Positions 22,552 through 33,165 of a stretch of DNA of 64,000 bases are shown here, one piece after another. A model generated the notes under the pieces. The model searched no databases. It was not told the origin of the DNA and worked only from the letters and a program-made list of their open reading frames with translations. The stretch is from assembly GCF_002099425.1 (NCBI RefSeq), contig NW_018343953.1:5902001-5966000 (forward strand), read 5' to 3'. Positions within the stretch are counted from its first letter, which is position 1. Every line of letters starts with the position of its first letter. The DNA is from Phascolarctos cinereus (lineage: Eukaryota; Chordata; Mammalia; Diprotodontia; Phascolarctidae). The translations under genes were made by a program, and so were the position numbers.

Positions 22552-25472
22552 CTGCATAAAAAAAAAAGAACCTTTAGATGGAAACTCAGTCTCAACCTAG
22601 CAAACCCAGACTGAACTAATACTTAAAGGGAAACTCTTTGTATCCCAAACTCCTGCCTCTGGTATTCAAACTCTTAACTAAAACTCCTAGGTTAACTGAA
22701 TCCCATGTTAGGAAATAGCAAGATAATTTCAAGTTTATCTATGTATTTTTTTCTTAATCAATCAACAAACATTTATTGTCTAAGAAGTATTAGACATTGT
22801 ATATGGCTCCGGGGAAATAAAGGCAGAAATAAAATATACCCTGCTCTTAAACAGCTTACACTCTCAGAATGTGGTAGGAGGTAGGGTACAATAGATACAC
22901 TACATATACATGTAACTATATATAAGCTATATGCAATGTAAATATAAGATGATCTGAAGAAGGATAGAATTGCAGCTAGGGATATCAATAAAGGCCTCAT
23001 GTAGAAATGTGGTGCTTGAGTTGAGCTTAAAAGGAAGCAAGAAATGTTAAGGGGGTGAAGGAGAAGAGAGAATGTGTTCTGGGCATGAGGTCCAGCCTCT
23101 GCAAAGTCAGGGAGATGGAGATGGAATGTCATATGTAAGGAACAGCAAGAAGCAGTTTGGCAGGATTGTAGGATCCATAAAGGAGAGGAATGATGTAATA
23201 AGACCAGAAAAGTAAATTAGTCAAAATGTAATTCTACAGATTATACTTAATATCCTTGTGTCTGCTGGTAAGATGCTGTTCCCTGAGCCTTAGGTTTCAC
23301 ATCTTTATATAGCCATAGGGGAACAACTAGGTGGCACAGTGAATATGGCACTGTTCTTGGGATCAAGAAGATTCATCTTCCTGAGTTCAAATCTGGCCTC
23401 AGACACTTACTAGTTGTGTGACCCTGGACAAGTCACTTAACCCTATTTGTCTCAGTTTCCTCCTCTGTAAAATGAGCTGGAGAAGGAAATGACAAACTAC
23501 TCCAGTATCTTTGTCAAGAAAACATCAAATGAGGTCACAAAGAGCTGGACACAACTGAATCATAACAACAAAATGTAGCAGTCGGACAATAATATCTGTA
23601 TTACTTCTGTCAAAGGGATGTTGTGAAGGTCACATGAATAATGTATTACAGAATTTTGCAAACCTTAAAATTCTACCTCCTAAAATCATCATTAATAATG
23701 TAAATAGCAAATATTTTGAATGCTAGGGCTTTGTGATTTTGTAATTGATTTATTTGCATTTATTGAGAGCATCAAGAGACAATAAACACTAAAAATAAAC
23801 AAAAATAGTACAACAGAAGAAAGGAGTAATTTTCCTAAAGGCTTCTCAAAATAGAAAAAACAACAACAAAAATGACAAACTGAATACTATCACCATTTAG
23901 TATTCCTGTTGCTCTCAATGGCACTGGGAAATGTGAAGTCAGGGAGAGCTCTGGCTTTCGTCTAAAGACAATTTCACTTTATAATCTCAATAGAGTTACT
24001 GTCTGTGTGACTTTGGGCAAATTCCTCCCCCTCTCTGGGCTTTAGTTTTCTTATATGTAAAATGAGGGGGTTGGACTAAAAGATTTCTGAAATTTATTCC
24101 TGTTTTAAATCCTATGAAAGCCCAACAGGGACCTGGGTTCAAACACGCATTTTATGTGGTCATAAGCAAGTCTCTTAACTTCTTTGGGCCTCTGTTTCCT
24201 TATCTGTAAAATGAGGGAATTAGAGTGGATGACCTTTAAGTTTTCTTCCAGTTCTAAATCTATGATTCTAATATCCAATGAGACTTCCTGAGCTTCAAGT
24301 TCAAAGATAACAATATGGTTTATCACATTTTTATTTACTTTGTTAAATATTTCACAATTATATCTTAATCTGGTTTGGGCCATACTCCAGAATGTTGTGG
24401 TCTGTACATGGCTTTTGGCCCATGTTTGATACCTCTTGTGTGGTAGATAGAAAGTAGGTCCTAGAGTCAGGAAGCTCTGAGTTCAAATCCTGCCTCTGAT
24501 ACTTACTATTAAATGACCCTGGAAAAGTCACTTACCTTCTCTCAGCCTTGGTTTCCTTATACATAAAATGAGAAAATTGGATTCAATGTCCTCTAAGGTC
24601 CCTATGAGCTCTAAATCTATTCCCGTCCTTCCTTTTTTGATAATGCCCTTACTTGGGGTGATTGGTGCTGTGTTTCAGTAACAATTAATGGGTTTTTGTT
24701 AGGATACTTTTTAAATTTGTTGCAGTCTATTTAACAATTCCATAAATTTATGTCAAGACTGACACTGCATCAGTCCTAATTGCTTCCCATTATGCTTTAG
24801 TTTCAGGAAATCTCTAACTTTCTTCACATACACAGCTGTAGCTTTCTCCTTGATAACATTAAGTTCTATGTGTTTTCTCTGAAGGAAAAGAGACCAAGCT
24901 ATTTATAAGTATTGCTTTTGTCCATAACTTCAATTTGGTCTCTGGATTCAAGTTTGAAGCTTTTAGTCTCTATCATTCCTTGGCATATATTAAGAATTTT
25001 ACCCAAAAAAATTGCAAATTTAAATTCTCTCTGTGTCTTTCTCTCTCTCCCCTTATTTCCCGCTTTCATATATATGTATGTATGCATTATATATACATAT
25101 TCCTTCACATATTTTCATATATATGTAAATATATATGGATATGTGTGTATATGTACATACACACTCACATACATGCACATATATATGGATATGTGTGTAT
25201 ACACACACACTCGTATGTATAAATATGTATTGGCATGATTGGAGAAAGATGCTATTAGCTGGAGAAGCTGCTTAATTTGTTATTGTTAGTACTATTATTG
25301 TTAATAATAAAATAAATATGATGATGATAGTCCTACCTTCACCATCCTCAAAGTTTGTCTTCTCTACAACTTCAGCTACATCTTCCTGTGTAGTCTCATT
25401 CTGACTCCCTGGGAAAGACTGGACCTGGAAAAACAGAAAGAGAAAAGCAAAGAGAAAGCAAAAGAATCTCAT
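22397..25472 (-). CDS. Acidic-propiece beta-defensin-like precursor, gene B, two exons (96 aa)
   Basis: The coding sequence joins exon 1 (25472..25337) to exon 2 (22551..22397), 291 nt. Residues 1-19 are a strongly hydrophobic leader (MRFFCFLFAFLFLFF then QVQS), a good signal peptide with V-Q-S before the likely cut. Residues 20-51 form an acidic propiece: nine Asp/Glu against one Lys, with an N-E-T glycosylation sequon at 25-27. Residues 52-96 are basic, about +7, with six cysteines at 62, 69, 74, 84, 90 and 91, spaced C-x6-C-x4-C-x9-C-x5-CC, and a G-x-C motif at 67-69. The C-terminus is CCKRLRF. The pattern is that of a beta-defensin with one residue less before the CC pair. The intron (2,785 bp) has GT-AG ends in phase 1, the same phase as gene A. 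An acidic propiece that offsets a cationic core is best known in alpha-defensins, but the Cys spacing here is not alpha. Expected role: secreted antimicrobial peptide, possibly cut after Arg52. Orthology not assigned. Confidence 0.9.
22755..23180 (-). repeat. L2 LINE, antisense, in gene B intron
   Basis: 'caatcaacaaacatttattg', 'aaatataccctgctcttaaa', 'ggagatggagatggaatgtc' and 'ggaacagcaagaagcagttt' in antisense L2 order. Confidence 0.85.
23320..23575 (+). repeat. Mar1-type SINE, full length, in gene B intron
   Basis: 'ggaacaactaggtggcacag', 'gttgtgtgaccctggacaag', 'gagctggagaaggaaatgac', 'gctggacacaactgaatcat' followed by aacaacaa. Confidence 0.92.
23985..24115 (+). repeat. MIR SINE 3' part in gene B intron
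   Basis: 'tctgtgtgactttgggcaaa', 'tatgtaaaatgagggggttg'. Confidence 0.75.
24118..24275 (+). repeat. MIR SINE in gene B intron
   Basis: 'acctgggttcaaacacgcat', 'ctgtttccttatctgtaaaa', 'ttctaaatctatgattcta'. Confidence 0.75.
24440..24625 (+). repeat. MIR SINE in gene B intron
   Basis: 'gagttcaaatcctgcctctg', 'agtcacttaccttctctcag', 'ctctaaggtccctatgagct'. Confidence 0.78.
25040..25225. repeat. Imperfect (TA/CA)n microsatellite in gene B intron
   Basis: An alternating purine-pyrimidine stretch of ATAT, ACAC and GTGT blocks. It lies 110 bp inside the intron from the exon 1 donor and gives several Tyr/His/Ile-rich chance frames. Confidence 0.85.
25337..25472 (-). CDS. Gene B exon 1, signal peptide and acidic propiece
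   Basis: 136 nt encode residues 1-45 and the first base of codon 46. The donor reads GAAG|GTAGGA. This exon is 78 nt longer than that of gene A, and the extra length is the acidic segment (for example EDVAEVVEK at 30-38). Confidence 0.88.
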
Positions 25473-25543
25473 GATTTTTAGTTTGGGAGCTTCAGGAACC
25501 TCATAAGCTGCTGCTCATTAGGAACTATACTTGGCATCTTCAA

Positions 25544-25549
25544 TTTATA
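25544..25549 (-). promoter_or_regulatory. TATA box of defensin gene B
   Basis: TATAAA on the minus strand, 72 bp above the start codon, giving a leader of about 45 nt. A CACGTG E-box sits at 25570-25575, about 20 bp further up. Confidence 0.65.
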
Positions 25550-25575
25550 AGAGATGGCCTGGCACAAGGCACGTG

Positions 25576-26520
25576 AGGATAGTTGGTTGGCTAAACATTA
25601 CATGTTAGTTTCTCTTTAATGTTGTCCATCCCTTTTATCTCCCTTCATTCCCTTTGTTTGCCAACAGTTAAACAATAACCTATCCTGCTCTCCAGCTGCT
25701 TATCTTTTTTTCCACTTGAAAGCAGTCCAAGAAAGTAGGTAAAAGAACCCTCTTTCAGACCTCAGAGTTTCAGCCGTTGGACCACATTTCATCAGCTTTC
25801 TTAGAGCCCCCATCTCTGGCTTTTGGTTTCTCCCACACGACTTCACACTAACCAACAGTCCTAGAAGAGTCACCTGAAACGCAAAAATCAGGAGCAGATT
25901 AACAATACTTGCAGGAATATACATGGGCATGGAGATGCCTCAGGAAATGCAGAGCAAAGGCCTCATGTGTTTGAGGTTCCCTTTCCCTTGGGATTTGGTC
26001 TGGGAGAGAGACAAGAGATGGTTGTCAAATGCACAAACTTGCACAACCCTTCCCTCTATGGGTTTCTATGATTACAAAGGAGCTTCTGGGTTAGAAATTA
26101 GGCTTGCTTTTGGAATCAATTCATTCCCTTTATTTATCCAAAGACTACATCTTCCCCAGATAAAAGCCTTTCTTTACTCCATTACTACAGTTCTCCCTAC
26201 AAATGTTCAGCAAATAGAAGAATGAATTACCTGTCTCTGAAAGTCACTCCATCTATGACTGGAGGGAGAGAGAAAGTAATGGCAGTGGAATTGGATGTAG
26301 TTGTTGGATAATGAAAGATTGGCATGCTTTCTGAGCCACTTTTGATGCTGTTGCTCCAACTGCTACATCCTACATCCTTTTCTCTTCTCACCTTCCTTAC
26401 CCATTCAGTTGATGCTACTGCAACAGTATCTCTCCCTTCAACACCTTTGTCTTTACCCACAGTGACACCATCATGGTTCAGGTTCTTGTCCCTTGAATTC
26501 TTACAAAAGCCTCCTAATTA
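25576..26520. other. Upstream region of gene B, no gene seen
   Basis: Almost 1 kb with no recognisable exon or repeat. Short open frames on both strands lack splice sites or family signatures. Confidence 0.4.
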
Positions 26521-26524
26521 GTCT

Positions 26525-27060
26525 CCCTGATTGCAGTCTTTCCCCTCTTCAATATATCCTTCATGTAGTAGCCAAATTAATACTGCTAATACATAGGGCT
26601 GACACTCTCACTCCATTGCTCAGAAAGTTTCAGTGGCTTCCTTTTGCCCCGTGAGAAAATACAAACTTCATCGTCTGGCTTTTAATGTTCATTACAATCT
26701 TACTCCACTCTACCTTTCTAGGCTTGTTCTATATTATTCTCCTCTTCGAACTATTGTCTAGACAAACTGGCCTTTGTACTATTCCCTGTACTTGACATTT
26801 GGTTTCATATCACATATGTATGCCTATGTGTCAGCTGTCCTTCACGCATAGAATTCATTCCCTTGCTACAGCCACCTCAAAGAATTCCAGGTTTTTATCA
26901 AGACTCAGCTGAAATGACACCTCTTATAGGAAGCCTTGCCTATAAGTTAGTTAGTGCCCTCCCTACTGAAATGACTGTGGATCTACTTTAATATACTTTT
27001 AACATACCTTATATTTACTTTTCTGTATACATGTTGCTGTCCCTTCGTTCTGTTTAGCCC
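26525..27060 (+). repeat. L2 LINE 3' part, sense
   Basis: 'gtttcagtggcttccttttg', 'ggcttttaatgttcattaca', 'cagctgaaatgacacctctt' and 'atacatgttgctgtcccttc' run in sense L2 order. Confidence 0.82.
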
Positions 27061-27084
27061 TAGAAGGCAAGAGACAAAGATAAA

Positions 27085-27245
27085 GAGAGAAGTTTAGACT
27101 TGATGTCAGGAAAAAAAAAAACCAAAAACTTCCTAACAATCAGAGCTATCTGTATGTGTAGTGTTCTGCCTTGGAAAGAAGTGTGTTTCCCTCTTTGGAG
27201 GTTTTAGGCAACATCCAAAAAGCCACTTGTTAGGTGAATTGTGTT
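27085..27245 (+). repeat. CR1/L3 LINE 3' end fragment
   Basis: 'tttagacttgatgtcaggaa', 'acttcctaacaatcagagct', 'ctttggaggttttaggcaac'. Confidence 0.7.
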
Positions 27246-27269
27246 CTTTGTCTACTACTCAGTTCTAGG

Positions 27270-28010
27270 TCACAGTTCCAGCACACCTGAGCTGAGACGA
27301 ACAGTTTCTGTCATAAGGGAACAAAGACCCTACCTGAGTAAGGACCAGAGTCGAAACCAGAGGAAAGTGATGAGACCTCTTTCCAGATAATACCACTTTG
27401 TAAACACCAGAAAACTTAAAGAGTGACCAGATCTAGTTGTAAAAGCTATAGAAGGACATAAAAGATTGAAGTCATCCCCACAGAAGTGAACAAATCCCAA
27501 CTCTAACATAAAGAAGTCAAAGTAAAAAAGTCAATTAAGTACAAATATTTTAAAAATAGGCTGGAAAGATGAGAAAAAAATAAGAACTTGACCGTAAAAA
27601 TTTTCTATAGTGGCAGGGAAACTCAAGACACAAACTCAAAAGTAGATGATACTTGAAAACATCCACAAGCAAAGCCTCAAAGAAAAATGCAGGTTGTACA
27701 TGAGGCCCACAAGAATTCCTAGAAAAGCAAAAGAAAAATATTTTTGAAAGAACAAAAAAGATTTAAAAATTAAATGAGTGACAAAGGAATATTGGGGAAA
27801 TAAATTAGATCTGTGTAATAATATTATTAAAAGAGAATTAATAGCTTGGTAAAAGAGTACAAAAAAGTACTGAAGAAAATAACTCCTTTTTAATTAGAAT
27901 TGGCTAAATGGTGAAAAGAGGTACAAAAATGCTTTGAAGAAAGTACTTAAAGATCAGAATTGGTCAAGTGGCATAATGACTCCATGAGATGTGATGAACT
28001 ATGCTACATA
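27270..28010 (+). repeat. L1 LINE 5' UTR/ORF1 fragment, sense
   Basis: A-rich text with 'gaaaataactcctttttaat', 'tagaattggctaaatggtga' and 'ataatgactccatgag' looks like marsupial L1 ORF1 (its coiled-coil part). No ORF of useful length remains. Confidence 0.6.
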
Positions 28011-28322
28011 GAGTTTGTAGAGACTTTTTACTACAAGGTGTTGGGGAAAGGAACTTAAAAGGATGATGTTTGACCTTCCATAGGTCTCCAGAGAATTGTC
28101 TACAATTGGAGATTTATACAAATGTGATATGTGTACCCCAGTTGATTTATTGAGGACACCACATATGTAACAGTGCTTAGGTCAGGGAGTGGGGGGAAGT
28201 TTAAAAACAGTAATTCCTGAGAATGAGTTTGTATTCTTTCCACTTCTAATCACATGTATTCTCATATGTTCTATCTGAGGCACTTTCCATGGACTGGTAA
28301 ACATGCTCTCTTGACATTTTGG

Positions 28323-28327
<5 letters not shown>

Positions 28328-28358
<31 letters not shown>
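28328..28358. repeat. (GA)n microsatellite
   Basis: About 15 uninterrupted GA units. Confidence 0.95.
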
Positions 28359-28361
<3 letters not shown>

Positions 28362-28379
28362 GATGATGAAGGTAACCAA

Positions 28380-28440
28380 TTATAACAAAATACAGTTGTC
28401 CTTTTTTTTTAAGTTCATGGACCCCAGGTTAACAACTCCT
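28380..28440. repeat. hAT-like DNA transposon end fragment
   Basis: 'catggaccccaggttaacaa' is the terminal motif also found at 39.86 kb. Only one end is visible. Confidence 0.45.
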
Positions 28441-28479
28441 GACTTTGCTCAACATAAAAGAAAACGTGGACTCATACAA

Positions 28480-28690
28480 TGTTTGCAGTGGAAAAGACTT
28501 CTGAAACAGACCTATTCAGTCTCCTCATCTAATAGTTGGGGAAACTGAAGTCCAGAGAAGGGAAGTGACTTGCCAACGGTCATTAGCCAAGCCAAGACTG
28601 GAATCTCAGTTTCTTCACCTGTAAAAGGAAATATTTGAACTTAATGGACTCTGTGGTCCCATCTAGCCCTTGATCTCTGATCTATACCCT
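28480..28690. repeat. MIR-type SINE remnants
   Basis: 'ggggaaactgaagtccagag' and 'aagtgacttgccaacggtca' are antisense MIR; 'ctcagtttcttcacctgtaa' is sense MIR. Two remnants appear joined. Confidence 0.6.
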
Positions 28691-29009
28691 GTGAATTCCA
28701 GCCTAGTGATCTTTCCATGATTCTGACCTTCTTAAGTAAAAGCCTGCCCTATTTGCAGTGTGGATTCCTTCCTCCCACCAAGATACTTTTGTAAGTTGGA
28801 GGAAAACTGAGTAGGATCAAAGTAGGGATATTGGGAAGGATCCCAGCCATAGGGACTCTCCTCCTGGATCTCATTGAAGAAGCTTCCCTTTTCCTCAATG
28901 TGGGGCAAGGAAGCATCATATCATTTAATTTCACCTTAGTTTTTAGCCCAAAACAGAAGATCAGGCACTCCTTTCAAGTATCCAGTCTTAAATATTACTC
29001 CAATATTCA

Positions 29010-29170
29010 TTTGTGCAATGGAGTGGAAAAAGCACTAATCTTGGAGGCACAGCAACTACACTACAGTCCTGAATATCATGCTTTCTATATGATGATGGGC
29101 AAATAATGTTCCCTCTCTGAGCCTCAGTTTTTTCATCTGGAAACTAAGGGTTTTGCTATCACAAAACATC
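29010..29170 (+). repeat. MIR SINE
   Basis: 'gagtggaaaaagcactaatc', 'tctctgagcctcagtttttt', 'catctggaaactaagg'. Confidence 0.7.
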
Positions 29171-29212
29171 ATTGTACCACAACCAGGGGTCACTATGGAT
29201 TGAGGTCTAGAG

Positions 29213-29807
29213 CCAGAGGTTCCCAAACTTATTTGCTCTACCACCCCCTTTTCAAAAAAAAACATTTCTCATCTTCTCCCTGGAAATCTACTTTGTTTAA
29301 TCCTTTAACATTTTTTAAATTTATGTCATTTCAAAAACATTTTTAAATGACATCTTAAATTTCATAATTTATTGTAAATTTGTGGTTGAAATGTTGATGA
29401 TGCAATATTGCATCATGTAACCATATAATATCATGTTGTAAATAAGGCATTATACACACATATTCCGGCCAATGCATGCTGGACTTCCCAACAATGTGCA
29501 ACATGCTTGCCTGCCAACACTTGCTTATTAACACCTGCTTGCATACTTGACCACTGATGGGTTATAACTTGCATTTCATGTGTTTATTTGGAAAATAATG
29601 TAATCACTGCTTTAACCCTGTTACACAATAGATGAAACATGTACAAATGGTTTTTCAAATTTTCTTCTCCTGTCTTCTTTCCTTGTGCTTCCACCACCCC
29701 CTCCTTTCTATTCAATGCCCCAACTTCGCCCAAGGCTACTACCACCCCCCTGAATCATTCCAGCACCCCCCTGGGGGTGGTTTTGCCCACTTTGGGAACC
29801 TTTGGCT
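29213..29807. mobile_element. Non-autonomous hAT-like DNA transposon
   Basis: A unit of about 0.6 kb has inverted ends: CCAGAGGTTCCCAAACTT at the left and, on the opposite strand, CCAAAGGTTCCCAAAGTG at the right. The flanks 'gtctagag' and 'gctagatt' look like a worn 8-bp target duplication, as made by hAT transposases. No transposase frame is present. The 113-codon frame that starts at 29632 lies mostly inside it and is not a gene. Confidence 0.68.
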
Positions 29808-30289
29808 AGATTTACTCAGCTACCAGCTTATAAATTTAACAGTCATTCCCAACTGTTATTTTACACTATACAACACAAGGGGAGACTATGAAGGGCCAGT
29901 CATAGCTCCCAGAGTGTCTCTCAGGTTCTATAGCAGCTGCTATGACTCATCCCTTTGGCTTTGCTCTTTGTAGGTGGTGGATCAGAATCTTTCTATATTT
30001 GCTAGAGATTTTGGTGTGGATTTACCCTAACAGATCATGGCTTAAAGCCCCCATCCTACCTAAACTCATCCCATCATTTACAAATGGCCATTTACAAATC
30101 CTAACTGTGTGACCATAAGCAAGACACATTTTTGTAACAGAACCTCAACTAGGCCATCCCTGCTGCAAGGCAAATCTTATACTCTTCTTTAGTTGATTCA
30201 TCATTGCACTCCCTAGAGCAGCTGTTCCAAATGTCTTCTCTCCTCAAACCTCCCATACCACATACCACAGACTTTGTACACTTTTGAGA

Positions 30290-30746
30290 AAACAGAGGTC
30301 ACTGACTCTGATTTCTCTCTCTTTTCCTATTCTATATCTCAAAATCCCTGACATTGCCTTCTCCTTCCCCACCCATCCATTTTTCTCCTCCATTATTCTA
30401 GTCTCTTTCCCCCAGGCCTACTCTTCTTCCAACTTCTTAATTTCTGTCAAAGGCATTGTGATCATTCTAATCACCCAGGTTACAACCACAGAATCATCCT
30501 CAATTCCTCTTTCCCACTAATCTCACATATTAATCCATTGCCAGGTCTTTATTGGTTCAACTTTCACAGCATCCCTCTTCTGTACCCCAATTTTCTCCTT
30601 TCTATTCACATTATCACTACCCTAGTTCAGGTCCTTATAAACTCTTGCCTCAAATACTGCAATAGTCTCCTAATTATGCTGCCTACTTCAAGTATCTTCC
30701 CACTGTAATCCAGATTCCACACAGTCAGCAAAGTGATGTTCTTAAA
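30290..30746 (+). repeat. L2 LINE, sense, left part (split by L1)
   Basis: 'cattgtgatcattctaatca', 'gaatcatcctcaattcctct', 'caaatactgcaatagtctcc' in sense L2 order. It continues after the L1 insertion at 31746. Confidence 0.82.
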
Positions 30747-31568
30747 ATGAGCCATTCCCCAATTGATAAATGGTCAAAGATTATGAACAGGCACTTTTCA
30801 GAAGAAGAAATCAAAGCTATTAATAGCCATATGAAAAAAAAAATTCGTTAACTCACTAAAAATTAGAGAAAGGCAAATTGAAACAACTCTGAAGTACCAC
30901 CTCACATCTATCAGATAAGTTAACATGACAGAAAAGAAAAATGACAAATATTGGATGAGATGTGGAAAAATAGGTACACTAATGCATTGTTGGTAGAGTT
31001 GTGAACTGGTCCAACCATTCTGGAGAGCAAATTGAAACGATGCCCAAAGGGCTATAAAATTGTTAGTACCTTTTGAACCAGCAATACTGCTACTAGGTCT
31101 GTATCCCAAAGAGATCAAAGAAAAAGGAAAAGTATCCATATGTACAAAAACATTTATAGCAGCTCTTTTTTGGTGTCAATGATTTGGAAATTGAGGAGAT
31201 GCCCATCAGTTGGGGAATGGCTAAACAAGTTGTGATCTATGATTGTGACGGAATATTATTGTGTTATATGAAGTCACAGGGGGCAGGGGGAGGGGTTCAG
31301 AAAAGCCTGGGAAGACTTATATGAACTGATGCAAAGTAAAGTGAACAGAACTAGGAAAACATTGTGCATAGTAACAGCAATATTGTAAAAATAATCAACT
31401 AGTAAAGAATTAGTTACTTTGATCAATACAATGAATCACAACAATTTCAAAGGATCCATGATGGAAAATGCTATACACCGCCTGAGAAAAAACTGCTAAA
31501 CTCTGAGTGAACAATGAAGTATATTTTTTCACTTTTTTTGCCACGTGGCTAATATGTAAATATATTTT

Positions 31569-31619
<51 letters not shown>

Positions 31620-31728
31620 TATTATATTGCTTGCCTTCTCAATAAGTTGGGAAAAGGGCTTAGGGAAGGAGAGAAGTTGTAATTAAAAAAATTTTAAGTG
31701 TTAAAAAATTGATATTCTTTTTTATTTC
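30747..31728 (+). repeat. L1 LINE 3' half, inserted in L2
   Basis: 5'-truncated L1: ORF2 end ('aatggtcaaagattatgaac', 'tgtatcccaaagagatcaaa'), 3' UTR, a (TG)n tract and an A-rich end. It is flanked by a 17-bp target-site duplication with one mismatch, at 30730-30746 and 31729-31745 (aaagtgatRttcttaaa). Confidence 0.9.
31570..31618. repeat. (TG)n microsatellite in L1 3' UTR
   Basis: About 24 TG units, uninterrupted. Confidence 0.95.
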
Positions 31729-31745
31729 AAAGTGATATTCTTAAA

Positions 31746-32410
31746 TTCCAGGTCTGACTATGTCACTCCTTACTCAATAAGCTACCTATTGCCTCTAGAA
31801 TCAAATCCATATATTCCCTGGTTTAGCATTTAAAGACCCTTACAGCTTGGCTCCAATCCACCTAATTGTACATTACTACCCTTTAGACACTTTACATTCT
31901 AGCCAATTTGCCCTTCTTACTATTTCTCACACTGACTGTTCCATATATTTGGAATGCATGCATTCCTTACCTCTACCTCTTAGAATCTTTACCTGCTTTT
32001 AATGGATAACTATTCAGTGACTAGGCAATTTTCCAAGATGACAACTTTCAAGTATCAGTATTCATCTGTGTTGGTAGAGGGCATTTCCTTATCTGAGAAT
32101 TTCTTATATACATGAAATCACAGGTCCAGTTGCTATTCCTGTCTGTATTTATGTGTGTTTGTGTGTACATGCACACACATGCTTTATGTATGCATGCAAA
32201 TATATATGTATGCATGTATGTATTATTTCCCTCTACAGAATGTAAACTCCTTGAAGGAAGAATTATTTCATTTTGGACCCAACTTGACCCACAAAACTTC
32301 AGATCCAGGGCAATGATGGCAAAGCTAAAAATCTTGGGGGAATTATAATAGAAACTTTTTATATTTGGTATGTGGTATATAGGAGGTACTTAATAAATGC
32401 TGGTTGATTG
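31746..32410 (+). repeat. L2 LINE, sense, right part to the 3' end
   Basis: 'tgactatgtcactccttact', 'ggtttagcatttaaagaccc', 'cagaatgtaaactccttgaa' and 'taggaggtacttaataaatg'. A Ther-like SINE tail (about 32020-32130), a TG/TA stretch and an 86-bp insertion (32271-32356) interrupt it. Confidence 0.8.
32271..32356 (+). repeat. 86-bp inverted copy, arm 1 (inserted in L2 3' end)
   Basis: From 'ttttggacccaacttgaccc' to 'ttataatagaaact' this segment is the reverse complement of 33166-33251 with about three mismatches in 86 bases. It interrupts the L2 3' UTR, so this arm is the likely newcomer. Confidence 0.88.
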
Positions 32411-32414
32411 GTTG

Positions 32415-32545
32415 TTTGAATTTGCTTAACCTTTCAGTGTCCCAGGAAACTCTCTAAGACTATAAGTTACTGGAAAGTTACTCTTAGTTTCAGCGAAAAG
32501 ATTTTCCACACTAGGAGTTTCCTATAGAAGAAATCATAGATCTTT
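32415..32545 (+). repeat. Ther/MIR-like SINE 3' part
   Basis: 'aactctctaagactataagt' followed by 'ggagtttcctatagaagaaa' and 'tcatagatc' repeats the tail of the SINEs at 38.9-39.1 and 40.87-41.1 kb. Confidence 0.6.
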
Positions 32546-32589
32546 CTATATATAGCTCTTTAATCACAATATTAAAAGTGATAATATGT

Positions 32590-32635
<46 letters not shown>
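32590..32635. repeat. (TA)n microsatellite
   Basis: About 22 TA units. Confidence 0.95.
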
Positions 32636-32639
<4 letters not shown>

Positions 32640-33165
32640 CTAGACATCACCTACTCTGATTTCCTTCCATTGAGCAAATAAGCTCCAAATTTTAGAGCTC
32701 AATTCTTCCTTTTTAGCAACTTCCATAAGGAACTAGTAATGTGTCCTTTTGGGGGATCATCCACCCATGACAAAAACTTCCTCAAGGGTGAGTGCCTAGT
32801 CAGTGACATGACTCAGGAAATCATGGCTGTTCTCTTTACCTCTGTCTCAAGGTAATATGGCTTGGGCAAAAAGAGTACCATCGATTAGCATAAATGAAGT
32901 AGTAAAGTCTTTCTGTATGGGACATAGATGCCTCATCTGAGTAACTGGTCTGTGTCCTTCAACCATGAAGCTCTTCTCTTGTATCCAGATTTAGGTGCAA
33001 CTCTGCTCCAGTCATATTAGCAAGTGTGAAAGGAGTTGTTTTAATAGGAAATAAAAGATTTTAGTGTCTCTGTGTATAAACTCTCTGTCCAGGCATGTAG
33101 AAAGCAAGAAACTCAAATCACCTGTGCTGAGCATCATTTTTACGTTTCCCTCTTATGTCCACTGC

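Noticed and set aside
22773-23132. 119-codon minus-strand frame
   Set aside because: It is part of an L2 copy within the gene B intron.
24912-25238. Tyr/His/Ile-rich plus-strand frames
   Set aside because: They are mostly generated by the TA/CA microsatellite.
25700-25930. 76-codon minus-strand frame with a hydrophobic start, upstream of gene B
   Set aside because: It begins with an ATG and a hydrophobic run, but it has no six-cysteine pattern, no convincing donor and no partner exon.
29632-29973. Signal-like 113-codon plus-strand frame
   Set aside because: Most of it lies within a hAT-like element with inverted ends, and no splice partner is visible.
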